A DNA stretch of 64,000 bases from an uncultured Spirochaetales bacterium (GCA_902774115.1 CACYHH010000001.1:1-64000), one strand, 5' to 3'. Positions 36,220 to 46,556 are shown, numbered from the stretch's first letter. Notes: generated from the letters alone by a model not told the origin. Translations and numbers: made by a program.

Positions 36220-39000
36220 TCAAATCAGTCCTTTCAGCCACTTTCCGGTGAGCGATTCCTTGTTTTTGACTATTTCTTCAGGTGTTCCAGCTGCGACTAT
36301 TCTGCCACCCTGGTCGCCTCCTTCCGGGCCGATGTCGATTATGTAGTCGGATGATTTGATAATGTCCAGATTGTGCTCGATGACGATGACGGTGGAACCT
36401 TTCTGAACGAGCTGGTTGAGTATGGCGATGAGTTTTTTCACGTCGTCGAAGTGAAGTCCTGTGGTCGGTTCGTCAAGGATGTAGATCGAGCTGTCGGAGC
36501 GTTTTTTTGAAAGTTCTTCGGCAAGTTTTATTCTCTGCGCCTCTCCGCCCGAAAGTGTGTGTGCCGGTTGTCCGAGCTTGATGTAGCCGAGCCCGATTGA
36601 GTTCAGAAGGTCGAGTTTCCGCTTTATCGCAGGGAAGGGGGCGAAGATCTCTGCCGCTTTCGCGACATCTGTTTCAAGAATGTCGTGGATATCGTAATCC
36701 TTGAATTTTATTTGCAAAGTTTCGTCGCTGAAGCGTTTTCCGCCGCAGTCGGGGCATCTGACGAATGTGTTCGGCATGAAGTTCATCTCGATCTTGATGA
36801 TCCCGGCTCCCTGGCAGGTTTCGCATCTGCCGCCTTTGACGTTGAAGGAGAAACGGCTTGCTTTGTAACCGCGCGCCTTTGCTTCGGGCATTGCGGCAAA
36901 GAGATCGCGGATGTATCCGAACAAACCGACATAAGTCGCCGGGTTCGAGCGAGGAGTCCTGCCGATGGGCGACTGGTCGATCTCAATTAGTTCGTCGATT
37001 TTTCCGTTTATTTTTATGCTCTTGAAGTCGGCTTTTTCCTTTCGCAGAGCGGGGATGAGCGTTTCCATGACGAGCGAGCTCTTTCCGCTTCCCGATACTC
37101 CCGTTACGGAACAGAAGACTCCGAGCGGGATTTCAGCATCGACATTTTTGAGGTTGTTGGTCGTGACTCCCGAAAGTTTGATCCAGCCTGCCGGTTTTCT
37201 GCGGGTTTTGGGGACTTCGATACTCTTTCTTCCGCTTAAATAGTCGGCTGTGAGCGACCTTTTCACGTCGAGAATGTCTTTCGAAACGCCAGCGAAAAGA
37301 AGTTCGCCCCCTTTTTCTCCGGCGCCGGGTCCTAAATCAACGAGAAAATCGGCTGCTTCGATTATTTCCTTATCGTGCTCGACAACTATCACGTTGTTGC
37401 CTATGTCGCGGAGATTCTTTAACAAATTCACCAGCTTATCGGTGTCGTTCGGGTGAAGTCCGATGCTCGGTTCGTCCAGAACATAGGTGACTCCGGTAAG
37501 AGCGGAACCGATCTGGCTTGCGAGATTTATCCTCTGCGCTTCTCCGCCCGAAAGCGAGTTGGTTTTTCGGTTCAGAGTCAAGTATCCGAGCCCAACCGAA
37601 TCGAGGAATTTAAGGCGTGAGCGGATCTCTTTGAGCGGTTTTGCCGCGACTTCGCGCTCGAATTCCGAGAATCCGAAAAATTTGTCGTCCGAAAGTTTTT
37701 TGTAAAGTTCGCGCACCGGGATCTCGCACATTTCGTAAATGTTGAGCCCGCCGATCGTAACCGAAAGGGCTTTTTTACTGAGTCTTTTTCCGCCGCATTC
37801 GGGGCATACGCCTTCGGCAAGGAATTTCGACAAGTCTTCGCGCACAGCCTCCGATTCGCTTTCTCTCCAGCGGCGTTCCAAAGACGGCATGAGCCCTTCG
37901 TATTTTTTTGTCATGTTGAATTTAGTGGTTTTTGTGCTTATCGAGAAGTCGATTTCGTCAGCCGAACCGTATAAAACCGCGTTCTGGACTGTTGTCGAAA
38001 GCTGGTCGAAGGGGAGTTTCGGGTCTTCGCCGTAGTGTTCGATCACCTGTTTTATATTGTATTTTGTGAATGCCCAGAGGTCGGGGAACGCTTTATTCAC
38101 AGGCTGTGACGGATCGACAAGCACTTTATTGACATCCATGTAAGTCCGCGTGCCGAGGCCGCTGCATTCGGGGCAGGAGCCTGCCGGGTTGTTGAAGGAA
38201 AAAGTGCGCGGCTCGATTTCATCGTAGTAGATGTCGCAGTATGGGCAGGCGAAATTCTCGCTGAAAAGTTTCTCTTCGCCGTCGATTTCTTTGACGATCA
38301 TTTTGCCGTTTCCTTTTTTGAGGGCCGTTTCGACCGAGGCCTGGACTCTTGCTGCATCGGTATCGGGTTTTATCGCGAGTCTGTCAACGACAAGGTTGAT
38401 GTCGTGCTTTTTGTATTTGTCCAGTTTAGGCATTTCTTCGTCAAGACGATATTCTGTTCCGTCAATGATTATGCGGAGATAGCCTTCCTTGTTCAAGTCT
38501 TCGAAAAGTTTTTCGTAAGTTCCTTTCCTGCCGCTGACTACTGGCGACAAAACGAGGATTTTCTTGCCGGTTTTGTTGAGGATGAGTTCGACGATCTTGT
38601 TTGCCGGGGTCTTTGTGATCTCGCGTCCGCAGTTGTGGCAGTGGACTTTGCCGGCACGGGCAAAAAGAAGACGCATGTAGTCGTAGATCTCGGTCGTCGT
38701 TCCCACGATCGAGCGGGGGCTTGCGTTGAGTCCGCGCTGCTGGATCGCGATAGAAGGAGACAAACCTTCAATTAAATCGGCTTCCGGTTTTTCCGAAAGT
38801 TCGAGGAACATTCTGGCGTAACTCGACAGGCTTTCGACGTATCTGCGCTGCCCTTCGGCATAGATCGTATCGAACGCAAGCGATGTTTTTCCGCTTCCAG
38901 AAACGCCTGTCACGACGACAAGCTTCTCGTGCGGGATTTCGATATCGAAATTTTTCAGATTGTGGTGTCTCGCACCTTTTATAATGATTGAACGAAGCAT
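36220..39000 (-). CDS. uvrA: Excinuclease ABC subunit A
   Basis: This is the damage-recognition ATPase of nucleotide excision repair, 926 residues. The first ABC half has Walker [10 protein letters not shown] (32-40) and a zinc module with CHNCG and CPYC/CPEC pairs; signature [14 protein letters not shown] and Walker [11 protein letters not shown] lie mid-protein. The second half has [10 protein letters not shown], a zinc module ([17 protein letters not shown]), [14 protein letters not shown] and LDEPTTGLH. It is complete and ends just right of the IS remnant. A promoter is at 39026-39053, divergent from nrnA. Confidence 0.98.
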   Translation of the reverse strand: MLRSIIIKGARHHNLKNFDIEIPHEKLVVVTGVSGSGKTSLAFDTIYAEGQRRYVESLSSYARMFLELSEKPEADLIEGLSPSIAIQQRGLNASPRSIVGTTTEIYDYMRLLFARAGKVHCHNCGREITKTPANKIVELILNKTGKKILVLSPVVSGRKGTYEKLFEDLNKEGYLRIIIDGTEYRLDEEMPKLDKYKKHDINLVVDRLAIKPDTDAARVQASVETALKKGNGKMIVKEIDGEEKLFSENFACPYCDIYYDEIEPRTFSFNNPAGSCPECSGLGTRTYMDVNKVLVDPSQPVNKAFPDLWAFTKYNIKQVIEHYGEDPKLPFDQLSTTVQNAVLYGSADEIDFSISTKTTKFNMTKKYEGLMPSLERRWRESESEAVREDLSKFLAEGVCPECGGKRLSKKALSVTIGGLNIYEMCEIPVRELYKKLSDDKFFGFSEFEREVAAKPLKEIRSRLKFLDSVGLGYLTLNRKTNSLSGGEAQRINLASQIGSALTGVTYVLDEPSIGLHPNDTDKLVNLLKNLRDIGNNVIVVEHDKEIIEAADFLVDLGPGAGEKGGELLFAGVSKDILDVKRSLTADYLSGRKSIEVPKTRRKPAGWIKLSGVTTNNLKNVDAEIPLGVFCSVTGVSGSGKSSLVMETLIPALRKEKADFKSIKINGKIDELIEIDQSPIGRTPRSNPATYVGLFGYIRDLFAAMPEAKARGYKASRFSFNVKGGRCETCQGAGIIKIEMNFMPNTFVRCPDCGGKRFSDETLQIKFKDYDIHDILETDVAKAAEIFAPFPAIKRKLDLLNSIGLGYIKLGQPAHTLSGGEAQRIKLAEELSKKRSDSSIYILDEPTTGLHFDDVKKLIAILNQLVQKGSTVIVIEHNLDIIKSSDYIIDIGPEGGDQGGRIVAAGTPEEIVKNKESLTGKWLKGLI

Positions 39001-39025
39001 TTTTACCTCCCGAAAACCTGCCGCT

Positions 39026-39053
39026 TTTATATTTTTTCCGGTCGAATATGCAA
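39026..39053 (-). promoter_or_regulatory. Probable uvrA promoter
   Basis: On the minus strand TTGCAT (39053-39048), a 16-base spacer and TATAAA (39031-39026). The uvrA ATG at 39000 lies 26 bases downstream, so the leader is short. No LexA-like dyad was seen. Confidence 0.5.
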
Positions 39054-39056
39054 GAT

Positions 39057-39084
39057 TTTACAAGAGTTCCGAAATAAATATAAT
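39057..39084 (+). promoter_or_regulatory. Probable nrnA promoter
   Basis: TTTACA (39057-39062), a 16-base spacer and a perfect TATAAT (39079-39084), 25 bases before the nrnA ATG, with GGAGG between. The divergent uvrA promoter is back-to-back, 3 bases away. Confidence 0.6.
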
Positions 39085-39108
39085 GCATCGCTTTTTTTGG
39101 AGGTGAAT

Positions 39109-40077
39109 ATGGATAATTTCAGTAAAATCAATGAGATTCTTGCCAGTGTGAAGAAAGTTGTGATCGCAGGGCACGTCAATCCCGACCCCGACTGCATGGG
39201 AAGTTCGCTTGCGGTTTACTCGATCCTGAAGTCGATGGGAAAGGAAGTCACCCTTTTCCGCAGCGACAAATATCCTTACAACGGCGCTTTTCTCGAATAC
39301 GCCGGTGTCGCGACCGAAACCGTTCCCGATTTCGAGCCTGACCTTTACTTCATTCTCGACAGCGCGACCCCTGAAAGGACAACAGAGCCGTTTTTCACAA
39401 AGATGGCGGCTTCAAAAAGCAGAAAAATTCTGTTTGACCACCACAGACACAAAGATAACGGCTTTTACGACGCCGAAGTTACCGACGAAGGGGCGAGCGC
39501 AACAGCCGCGATAGTCTACCGCTGGGCGAAAAGTCTTGGTCACGAGCTTACGAAAGGGGAGGCTGAGGATATCTGCTTCGGCATTTTCGGCGATACAGGC
39601 GGACTTCGTTATGCAAGCACCGACAAAGAGGCTCTGAGCATCGTCGCTGACCTTGCAGAAAAGATAAATTACGGCGATTTCTGCTCGAAATTCTTTGAAA
39701 ATCTTCCCGAAAACTGGTTCGCGATGTTCGCCGAAGTCCTTAACAGCATGGAAAAATACAAGGACGGCAAAGTCGTTTTCTTCGCGACCACGCTTGATCA
39801 GCTCAGAAGATTCAACCTCGCGATCGACGAGATCGATCCTTACGTCGAGGAGATCCGCAGGATCGGCACTGTCAAAATCATCTTCCGCATCCGTGAAGTC
39901 GAAGCGGGCAAAGTCTGGAAATTCAGCGTCAGAAGCCGCGGCGACATAGACTGCATCCCGATAGCGCAGAAATTCGGCGGCGGCGGACACAAAAACGCGG
40001 CCGGATTCACATTTTACGGCACTCTCGACGAAGGAAGAAAAGCCGTTCTCGAAATAGCGGAAACACTTGATCTGTAA
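39109..40077 (+). CDS. nrnA: DHH-family phosphoesterase (NrnA-like oligoribonuclease / pAp phosphatase)
   Basis: This is a 322-residue DHH-DHHA1 protein. Family members degrade very short RNAs and dephosphorylate pAp. Motifs seen are GHVNPDPDCMGSSLA (GHxxPDxDxxGS), a second Asp in YFILDSATPERT, the DHH motif in LFDHHRHKD, the later GDTGGLRYA, and the DHHA1 substrate motif GGGGHKNAAGF. ATG at 39109 follows GGAGG; an upstream in-frame TTG is unlikely. The convergent xseA ends 21 bases after the stop. Confidence 0.92.
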   Translation: MDNFSKINEILASVKKVVIAGHVNPDPDCMGSSLAVYSILKSMGKEVTLFRSDKYPYNGAFLEYAGVATETVPDFEPDLYFILDSATPERTTEPFFTKMAASKSRKILFDHHRHKDNGFYDAEVTDEGASATAAIVYRWAKSLGHELTKGEAEDICFGIFGDTGGLRYASTDKEALSIVADLAEKINYGDFCSKFFENLPENWFAMFAEVLNSMEKYKDGKVVFFATTLDQLRRFNLAIDEIDPYVEEIRRIGTVKIIFRIREVEAGKVWKFSVRSRGDIDCIPIAQKFGGGGHKNAAGFTFYGTLDEGRKAVLEIAETLDL

Positions 40078-40098
40078 ATTATCTTAAAAGGGGTGAGG

Positions 40099-41268
40099 TT
40101 ACCCGATCTTCACTTTTCCGTCACCGAATCTTATTTCAAACGGCGATTCAGGGCTTAGTTCAACGCTCTTTTTGACCGTTTTTCCGTTCTGCGAAACGAT
40201 GGCGAAGCCTCTTTGCAGCGGGGAGAGCGGGTTCACCATCTCAAGCTGCTTTTCGAGTTCCGAAAGTTCGGCGTTTTTTCTATTCAAAAGTTCTTTTAGC
40301 GTGGTTTCGGCGCGGAACATCAGCCTTTCGGTGCGGTGAAGGATCTCGTTTATGATCTCTTTCGGGTTTTTGAGCGACAGTGTTAGGTTGTCGAGGCGCA
40401 TGAACTTCGAGAAAAGGATGTTTTCGGTCTGTTTTTTCATGAGATGGAGCGAATGGTCGATGTTCTGCGTTATTTCAGAGCTGTCGGGGAATATGAGTTC
40501 TGCCGCGGCACTCGGTGTGGCGACGGAGAAACTTGCCGCAAGATCAAGTATTGTCGAATCTGTTTCGTGTCCGACAGCGCTTACGACCGGTTTTTCGCAC
40601 TTTATTACGGCGCGTGCCAGTTCTTCGGAGTTGAATGGCTCGAGATCCTCTTTCGAACCGCCTCCGCGCCCTACGATTATGACTTCGACTTCTTCAAGTT
40701 TCGAAAGTCTTTCAAATGCCGCAATTATGCTTGCAGGTGCCTCTTTGCCCTGGACTAATGCAGGGGAGAGAACGATTTCGGCTGCTGGGAAACGCTTTCT
40801 TGAAACTCTGATTATGTCGTGTATCGCGGCTCCGCTTTCAGCCGTGACTACTCCGATCGTAGCGGGATATTCGGGAAGCGGTTTTTTGTGAACCGCATCG
40901 AAAACTCCCTCTTTCTGGAGCTTTTCCTTGAGCATTTTGAGCTGCATCGCCGCCAGGCCTTCGCCGAAAGGAACGACGAGCGAGGCGACAAGGGTGATCT
41001 CAGTCCGCGGCTCGTAAACTGATATCCTGCCGTAAACGACGTATTCGGCATCGTTTTTGATCTCTACGCGGTTCATTTTCTGCTGGTTTTTGAAAAGGGC
41101 GCACTTGATCTGAGCATCGTTATCCTTCAAGGTGAAGTAGATGTGCCCTGAATAGGCGCGTGTCAGATTGCTTATTTCGCCTCTCAGCGCGACAAACCCG
41201 AAAGCCCCTTCGACCGCGTTTTTAAGGTCTCTGACGAAGGCTGATACCGGAACGACGATTTCCTGCAT
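40099..41268 (-). CDS. xseA: Exodeoxyribonuclease VII large subunit
   Basis: This is the catalytic subunit of a bidirectional single-strand DNA exonuclease, 389 residues. The N-terminal OB-fold has GEISNLTRAYSGHIYFTLKDN. The catalytic domain contains IGVVTAESGAAIHDIIRVS and IIVGRGGGSKEDLEPFN, followed by VSAVGHETDSTI and ATPSAAAELI. A C-terminal coiled coil and the ending SPLQRGFAIV follow. The ATG at 41268 has GAGGTGA upstream. The small subunit xseB is not adjacent. It starts 8 bases after cvpA and is co-transcribed with it. Confidence 0.96.
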   Translation of the reverse strand: MQEIVVPVSAFVRDLKNAVEGAFGFVALRGEISNLTRAYSGHIYFTLKDNDAQIKCALFKNQQKMNRVEIKNDAEYVVYGRISVYEPRTEITLVASLVVPFGEGLAAMQLKMLKEKLQKEGVFDAVHKKPLPEYPATIGVVTAESGAAIHDIIRVSRKRFPAAEIVLSPALVQGKEAPASIIAAFERLSKLEEVEVIIVGRGGGSKEDLEPFNSEELARAVIKCEKPVVSAVGHETDSTILDLAASFSVATPSAAAELIFPDSSEITQNIDHSLHLMKKQTENILFSKFMRLDNLTLSLKNPKEIINEILHRTERLMFRAETTLKELLNRKNAELSELEKQLEMVNPLSPLQRGFAIVSQNGKTVKKSVELSPESPFEIRFGDGKVKIG

Positions 41269-41276
41269 GATCACCT

Positions 41277-41750
41277 CTATTGAAAGAATAAAAGTCCGGT
41301 TTTATCCAGAGTTATCTTGACGACCGCATAGAGGACCGAATCTTCGGTATAAGGCTTCAACTCTGTGAAAATATTGTGTTTTACGAGTGAATCAAAAATG
41401 TAGATCATCACGAAAATGACGGCTAAACCTTTGAAAAATCCGAAAATGATCCCGAGAGTCTTGTTTGTTGCGCCGAGAGTTCCTTCTTTTTCTTTGATGA
41501 GGTCGCGGAGAGCGAAAAAGAGGACTTTGTAGATGATAAAATACGATGCAATGAAGGCGACAATGTAGAAAGTCGTGTAGAATTTAGGCCCTGCGAGTTC
41601 CTGCATCGCGCTTTCAAGGGAAGGGATCTTGAATGCGGCAAAAATCACGGCAAATATTATGAGTTTGAATATCTCTTTGAAACCGCCGCCAAGATATCCG
41701 GCAACCATCGCAAGAAGAATAAAAACCGCTAAAATTATATCCAAAGTCAT
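41277..41750 (-). CDS. cvpA: CvpA-family inner-membrane protein
   Basis: This is a 157-residue membrane protein with four hydrophobic segments (about 4-24, 26-44, 60-85, 100-125). The N-terminal MTLDIILAVFILLAMVAGYL and GGGFKEIF match the CvpA/colicin V production family, whose members affect envelope stress tolerance. I chose ATG at 41750 because GGAGG lies just before it; the upstream in-frame TTG lacks a site. It precedes xseA in the same transcript. Confidence 0.85.
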   Translation of the reverse strand: MTLDIILAVFILLAMVAGYLGGGFKEIFKLIIFAVIFAAFKIPSLESAMQELAGPKFYTTFYIVAFIASYFIIYKVLFFALRDLIKEKEGTLGATNKTLGIIFGFFKGLAVIFVMIYIFDSLVKHNIFTELKPYTEDSVLYAVVKITLDKTGLLFFQ

Positions 41751-41822
41751 CGTTTCCTCCGCCAAAAAAACGGCTGATAATAGCAGAAAAATTCGTAAAA
41801 TTAATTTTTCGGAAAATTTTTC

Positions 41823-41850
41823 TTGACATCAAAACCGATTTGGATACTAT
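41823..41850 (+). promoter_or_regulatory. Promoter of the tRNA-Phe gene
   Basis: A perfect TTGACA (41823-41828), a 16-base spacer and TACTAT (41845-41850). The tRNA begins 14 bases after the -10 box, so the leader is only a few bases long. Confidence 0.7.
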
Positions 41851-41863
41851 GCCGCCCGTTGGT

Positions 41864-41939
41864 GCCCAGGTAGCTCAGTCGGTAGAGCAGGGGACTGAAA
41901 ATCCCCGTGTGGGCAGTTCGATTCTGTCCCTGGGCACCA
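41864..41939 (+). tRNA. tRNA-Phe (GAA)
   Basis: The cloverleaf is complete: acceptor GCCCAGG / CCTGGGC, D-arm GCTC/GAGC, anticodon stem GGGGA/TCCCC with loop CTGAAAA (anticodon GAA), T-arm GGCAG-TTCGATT-CTGTC, discriminator A and encoded CCA. It is a single tRNA with a strong promoter. No clear terminator hairpin was seen after it. Confidence 0.97.
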
Positions 41940-42090
41940 CCTTTCCCGATGATTTCCCCGACAGTGTTTTTAAGATAATTACTGAAACTGATAAGTTTTG
42001 GTCTCTTTTCACCGCTTCATCCTAAATCCTTGCCATTCCAGCCAAACTCCTTACAATATTGCGTTTTTTGTGCTTTTTAAGATTGTTGAA

Positions 42091-43683
42091 ATGAAAAAAC
42101 TGATATTTTTAGCAATTTTCTTATTTTTGCTGATTTCCTGCACCTCAAATAGCGGAGAAAATCTGATAAAAGCTGTCAAAAATAATGATTTTGGCAAAGT
42201 TAAGAGAATTACAACGCAGGAAAATGTCAGTTTTATCGATGAAAACGGTGCGACACCAATGATGTGGGCTGCATTTAACGGTAATGTCGAAATCCTTGAT
42301 TTTCTGATAAAAAACGGGGCAGATGCCAGAAAGAAAGGAGTCCTTTCGGTTCAAAGAAAAGACAAATACGGGAAAGATGTGATAATTTCTTATCCTTCTC
42401 CATTGAATGCGGCAGCAGGTGAAGGGCATATTGAAGCAGTTAAATATCTGATTGAAAAAGCGGGAGTTTCGCCGAATGAAAAGACGATAAAAGTCAGAGA
42501 TTCTATAGATTCGAAGGGCAATCCCAGCTTTTTTGATGAAGAAGAAAACGATAAATCGGCTTTGATTGAAGCAGTCCTCTCGCACAAAAAAGATGTCGCG
42601 GAATATCTTTTGTCGAAAGGTGCCGACCCTGATTACAACGAATATGATCCGGAAGTAACGGCTCTTGAAGTGGCTTTTCTGACTTTCGACTATGAAATAG
42701 CGGAACTTCTGCTGAGAAACGGTGCGAGTGCTACCTTTTTCAATGCAAGGTCTGACGGTAGTTTAATAAAAATTTATCCGTTTTTTGCTGTTGTGCCGAA
42801 AGAATGTGTGCCTCCGGACACAGATAAAGCCGCATACAATCAAAGCGTTAAGAAGATTATCCCTCTTCTTCTGAAAAACGGAGCCACGCTTCGGAACTTC
42901 ATTTTTCCGGTTTCGAAAATGTGCGGATGCAAAAATCAGGAACTGGTAGAATTTATGCTTTCCATGGGTTTTGACCCTGAATGGCAGTTCAACGATACCA
43001 GCATAGGTGATTATTGCAGAAATCAAGGTGTTGAAATCACCCAAGAAATGCTTGCAAAATACAGTGCTGTCGAAAAAACAAGAGAAGAATACGAGTTAAA
43101 GCAAGATCTTCTTCTGAAAATCATCCGCCATCAGACACGCAACAACAGTAGAGATGGAACCTGCACTACAATAAAAATAAGAACACAATCTTTTCCTGAT
43201 GTGGCAAGAAAGAAAAGAGCCGAAGAAAATCAGCGTGACAGTTCTTCAATCGGAGCAAAAAGATCGAGGTTCTCGATAACAGCCTCGATTGAATGGTATA
43301 TAGGTGATGTGCCGGAAATAGGTAAAAACGGCAATATCGCTGAAGTTGTAAGAAATTTTTTTGCTGTAAATGAAGAATCAATGATTATCCGCGGACTTGA
43401 AAAATATTCGTGTGAAAAAGACGGTTTTACAAGTGATGCAGGTTGCTACAGGCAGGTTGCGGGACAGATGATCCGCACAAGTGAAGAGTGTATGGAACCA
43501 TCATGGGAACGCCCGGAGATCACATTCTCTGCACCTTATCTGGATCCGGCAACCAATCTGGTTTTTGTTTATGAACGTTGGTTCTGTGGTCCTTTGTGCG
43601 CAAGGATATCTCTGTTGGTTTATGAACTGAAAAGCAACGGCGAATTAGAGTATAAATACGGACGTACACTGCTTGTATCGTAG
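42091..43683 (+). CDS. Ankyrin-repeat lipoprotein
   Basis: This is a 530-residue lipoprotein with a signal peptide and lipobox ending at Cys17 (FLLISC). Ankyrin repeats cover about residues 20-310, for example ENGATPMMWAAFNGNVEILD, FLIKNGAD, SPLNAAAGEGHIEAVKYLIE and SALIEAVLSHKKDVAEYLLS. The remaining 200 residues have several Cys and a basic stretch (KKRAEENQRDSS) and match nothing I know. Ankyrin repeats mediate protein binding, so this may be a periplasmic or surface binding protein. It is AT-richer than its neighbours. I chose ATG at 42091 for the signal peptide. It converges on the AAA ATPase gene 74 bases downstream. Confidence 0.8.
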   Translation: MKKLIFLAIFLFLLISCTSNSGENLIKAVKNNDFGKVKRITTQENVSFIDENGATPMMWAAFNGNVEILDFLIKNGADARKKGVLSVQRKDKYGKDVIISYPSPLNAAAGEGHIEAVKYLIEKAGVSPNEKTIKVRDSIDSKGNPSFFDEEENDKSALIEAVLSHKKDVAEYLLSKGADPDYNEYDPEVTALEVAFLTFDYEIAELLLRNGASATFFNARSDGSLIKIYPFFAVVPKECVPPDTDKAAYNQSVKKIIPLLLKNGATLRNFIFPVSKMCGCKNQELVEFMLSMGFDPEWQFNDTSIGDYCRNQGVEITQEMLAKYSAVEKTREEYELKQDLLLKIIRHQTRNNSRDGTCTTIKIRTQSFPDVARKKRAEENQRDSSSIGAKRSRFSITASIEWYIGDVPEIGKNGNIAEVVRNFFAVNEESMIIRGLEKYSCEKDGFTSDAGCYRQVAGQMIRTSEECMEPSWERPEITFSAPYLDPATNLVFVYERWFCGPLCARISLLVYELKSNGELEYKYGRTLLVS

Positions 43684-43757
43684 GATTTAAATCTCCAAAA
43701 ACTTGCAAAAGTCATGTGAAAAATGTGGCGATTTTGAGGAAAGATGCAGGATTTCCT

Positions 43758-45086
43758 CTAATTCCCGAAAAATGATTCGATTTTTCTGTTGCCGGAAGCG
43801 TTTCTTGCGCGGTTTCTCGACCAGATTCTGAGTTCTTTGATGTTTTCTTCGTAGGTTTTTGAAAGGGGAACTGTTCTGCGCAGGATTTCTTCGAGGATTT
43901 TCTGCGTCAGTTCGCAGTTTCTTGAATATGCCGTGATGAGAGAGTCGATTACGACCTGCTCGATCTCGGCTCCGCTGAAGCCTTCAGAGTTGTAAGCGAG
44001 CTTGTCTGTGTCGAAATCTTCGGGATTGCGGCCTCTTTTTTTGAGGTGGATCTTGTAGATCTCTTCGCGCTCAGGTTTTGATGGAAGGTCAACGAAGAAT
44101 ATCTCGTCGAAACGCCCTTTTCTGAGGAGTTCCGGCGGCAGGAGCGAAACTCTGTTTGCCGTTGCGACAAGGAAAACGGGCTCCTTTTTCTCCTGCATCC
44201 AGGTCATTAGCCAGCCTAAAACTCTGCGTATTTCGGCCCCTTCGCCTTCCTGCGAAAGAGCTTTTTCGATTTCGTCTATCCAGAGAACTACAGGGGCGAA
44301 ACCTTCGATCGTTGCGATCGCCGATTTCAGAAGTTCTTCAACGCTCTGGCCTTTTCTGAAAAGGTTGATGAAGTCGAGCCTGACGAGCGGGAAGTTCCAG
44401 ATGTTCGAAATGACTTTGCTTGTGAGCGATTTTCCGCAGCCCTGAACACCGAGCATGAGCATTCCTTTCGGGAGCGGGATCCCGAATTTGCGGGCTTCGT
44501 CGGAGAAGTTGCCGCGTCTTTCGATTATCCACTGCTTCAGCTCTTCGTAGCCGCCGATGCCTGAAATTCCGTCATCGACATTGATGACTTCGAGAATTTC
44601 GTTCTGCATGAGGAGACTGCGTTTCGATTCAAGAACATATTCGACAGCCTTGGTTTCATCAAGTTCCGAAGCGTTTTTCAGAAGTTCGTCGATCCTTGAG
44701 AAAGGAAAGCCTTTCAGATTTTCGCGGATCGTGTTTTTCGTGCTTTCCGAAAAGGGAAGTCTGCTGATTTTTTCAGAAAATATCGAAAGGTCGGGTTTTA
44801 ATGTCTCTATCGCGGCGTAGCGCATGATCGCAGGGGAAAGGGCAGCTTCGCGGCAGAAAAGCGTTATCTCGGAAGTGCTTCCTTCAAGCGTTTCAAGCAG
44901 AGTGACGGCACGGGAATCGCTGTCGAAAAGGTATTCGCCGTAAGCGATGCTGAAATTTTTGTTCTGCCTTATGAAACCGAGGATCTGAGCGAAAAACTCC
45001 TCTTTTGAAGCGGCATTCCACGAAATTTTGTCCTTTCTCTCCTTGATGTAGAAAAGCGGATCGTCGCAAATAATGACTTTTAACAT
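43758..45086 (-). CDS. AAA+ ATPase, Ycf46-like
   Basis: This is a cytoplasmic ATPase of 442 residues. The N-terminal 170 residues form a Ycf46-type domain (SISYGEYLF-like FSIAYGEYLFDSDS, with LSPAIMRYAAIE). The AAA module has Walker A GVQGCGKS (213-220), Walker B VVLWIDEIEKA (266-276), sensor 1 FLVATANR, and the arginine-finger region ELLRKGRFDEIFFVDLP. Ycf46 homologues occur in cyanobacteria, plastids and many other bacteria; in cyanobacteria one has been linked to inorganic carbon use. The role here is unknown. It is divergent from glnA. Confidence 0.88.
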   Translation of the reverse strand: MLKVIICDDPLFYIKERKDKISWNAASKEEFFAQILGFIRQNKNFSIAYGEYLFDSDSRAVTLLETLEGSTSEITLFCREAALSPAIMRYAAIETLKPDLSIFSEKISRLPFSESTKNTIRENLKGFPFSRIDELLKNASELDETKAVEYVLESKRSLLMQNEILEVINVDDGISGIGGYEELKQWIIERRGNFSDEARKFGIPLPKGMLMLGVQGCGKSLTSKVISNIWNFPLVRLDFINLFRKGQSVEELLKSAIATIEGFAPVVLWIDEIEKALSQEGEGAEIRRVLGWLMTWMQEKKEPVFLVATANRVSLLPPELLRKGRFDEIFFVDLPSKPEREEIYKIHLKKRGRNPEDFDTDKLAYNSEGFSGAEIEQVVIDSLITAYSRNCELTQKILEEILRRTVPLSKTYEENIKELRIWSRNRARNASGNRKIESFFGN

Positions 45087-45203
45087 CGAAACCTCCGAAA
45101 AAACCGAAAAACGCAGTATTTTAATTCCGGTTATTCTTGAAATAAAGTTTTTATCTGCTACCGTGCTCCGATGCTTTTGTTAATTTTTTAATTGGAGGAG
45201 AAA

Positions 45204-46556
45204 ATGAACTTCAGAAAATTTGACGGTAATTTTGACAACATTGATTTCCTGAGCCTGCTTATGATCGACATAAACGGCTCAATCAGACACGTTACGCTTC
45301 CGAAAGGTTATATTTCAGACAAAATTTTTGAAAAAGGTATCGGTTTTGATGCATCGAACTTCGGGTATGCAAAAGTCGACAAATCAGACATGGTCGCAAA
45401 ACCCGATATGACGACAGCTTTCGTCGAAGAGAAGGAAGGACACACGATAGTCCACGTTTTCTGCGACGTTTATCTGACGACAGGCGAGCTGTTCGACCAG
45501 TATCCGCGCAGCATCGCGAAGAAAACCGCGGCTTACCTCAAGGAACAGAAGATCGCCGATGACGCTAAAGTCCTCATCGAGCTTGAGTTCCACGCTTTCG
45601 ACAGCGTCCGCTATTCAAGCGAATATTCCCACAGCTTCTACGAAGTCCAGAGCCAGGAAGGGATCGGTCCGGACTATGACGATTCTCCGCGTTTCGGCAT
45701 CCAGCAGGGCTACCACAGACTTGCTCCGGCTGACAAGTACTTCGACATGAGAAACGACATCGTCGCTGCAATGGGCGAAGTCGGAATCCCTGTTAAATAC
45801 CACCATCACGAAGTCAGCGCTTCCCAGCTTGAAATCGAGCTCAACTTCATCAGCCTTGCAGAAGCAGGCGACAAAGTTGCTCTCGCTAAATGGATAATCG
45901 TAAGCGTTGCCAGAGAGCACGGGATTTTCGTAACGTTCATGCCGAAACCTGTTTACAACATCGCAGGAAACGGAATGCATGTTCATCAGTTCCTTGTCAA
46001 AAAAGACGCTTCGATATTTGTCGGTGACGGTCTTCACGGCCTTTCGAAAGAGGCTCTTGCCTACACCGCAGGTGTTCTTGACCACAGCCTTACCGGCTCG
46101 CTCCTTGCTTTCTCGAACCCGAGCACAAACTCCTACAAACGCCTTGTTCCGGGCTTCGAAGCACCTGTCAGCGCAACTTTCGCAAAAGGATCCCGCGAAG
46201 CATCGATCAGGATCCCCGGCTATCTTGCAAAAGGCGAAGAGAGGATCGAATACAGGACCGGCGACGCTACCGCGAACATCTACTATTTCCTGAGCGCAAT
46301 GATCCTTGCAGGTGTTGACGGCATCAAAAAAGGCCGCGATCCGCTTGAAACGAATTATCACGACAAGGAAAACGGCAAAATGTTCCCGCTCAACCTCAAC
46401 GCTGTCCTTGACGGCCTCGCAGCCGACAACGAATACTTGATGCCTGCATTCCCGAAGGCTCTGATCGACCTCTGGATCAAGGCGAAAAAGGCGGAAGCAC
46501 GCTATGTCTACAACGCTCCGACACCTCAGGAATACGAACTTTACTTCAATATCTAA
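45204..46556 (+). CDS. glnA: Glutamine synthetase, type I
   Basis: This enzyme makes glutamine from glutamate, ammonia and ATP. It has 450 residues, which fits the shorter GSI-alpha class. It keeps GIGFDASN (Asp loop), ELEFHAF, HHHEVSASQLEIEL, NGMHVHQFL, YKRLVPGFEAPVSA and the late REASIRIPGY with EYRTGDATANIYY. The Tyr that is adenylylated in enteric enzymes (in NLYDLPPEE) has no counterpart: the region reads NGKMFPLNLNAV. Control by adenylylation is therefore unlikely. A few catalytic-loop positions differ from the consensus, so a related gamma-glutamyl ligase is a minor alternative. ATG at 45204 has GGAGGAG upstream. Confidence 0.9.
   Translation: MNFRKFDGNFDNIDFLSLLMIDINGSIRHVTLPKGYISDKIFEKGIGFDASNFGYAKVDKSDMVAKPDMTTAFVEEKEGHTIVHVFCDVYLTTGELFDQYPRSIAKKTAAYLKEQKIADDAKVLIELEFHAFDSVRYSSEYSHSFYEVQSQEGIGPDYDDSPRFGIQQGYHRLAPADKYFDMRNDIVAAMGEVGIPVKYHHHEVSASQLEIELNFISLAEAGDKVALAKWIIVSVAREHGIFVTFMPKPVYNIAGNGMHVHQFLVKKDASIFVGDGLHGLSKEALAYTAGVLDHSLTGSLLAFSNPSTNSYKRLVPGFEAPVSATFAKGSREASIRIPGYLAKGEERIEYRTGDATANIYYFLSAMILAGVDGIKKGRDPLETNYHDKENGKMFPLNLNAVLDGLAADNEYLMPAFPKALIDLWIKAKKAEARYVYNAPTPQEYELYFNI

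Noticed and set aside
39001-39108. LexA operators before uvrA and recA
   Set aside because: No CTG-N10-CAG or GAAC-N4-GTTC type dyad was seen near either promoter.
41864-43683. tRNA-Phe as an integration site for an element carrying the ankyrin lipoprotein
   Set aside because: I saw no integrase and no repeated tRNA 3' end downstream, so nothing marks an element boundary.
43736-43758. Terminator between the ankyrin and AAA genes
   Set aside because: GAGGAAA/TTTCCTC gives only a 7-bp stem with a 9-base loop and no T-run on either strand.
45615-46361. Minus-strand open frame of 248 codons
   Set aside because: It is antisense to glnA with no ribosome site or recognisable domain.
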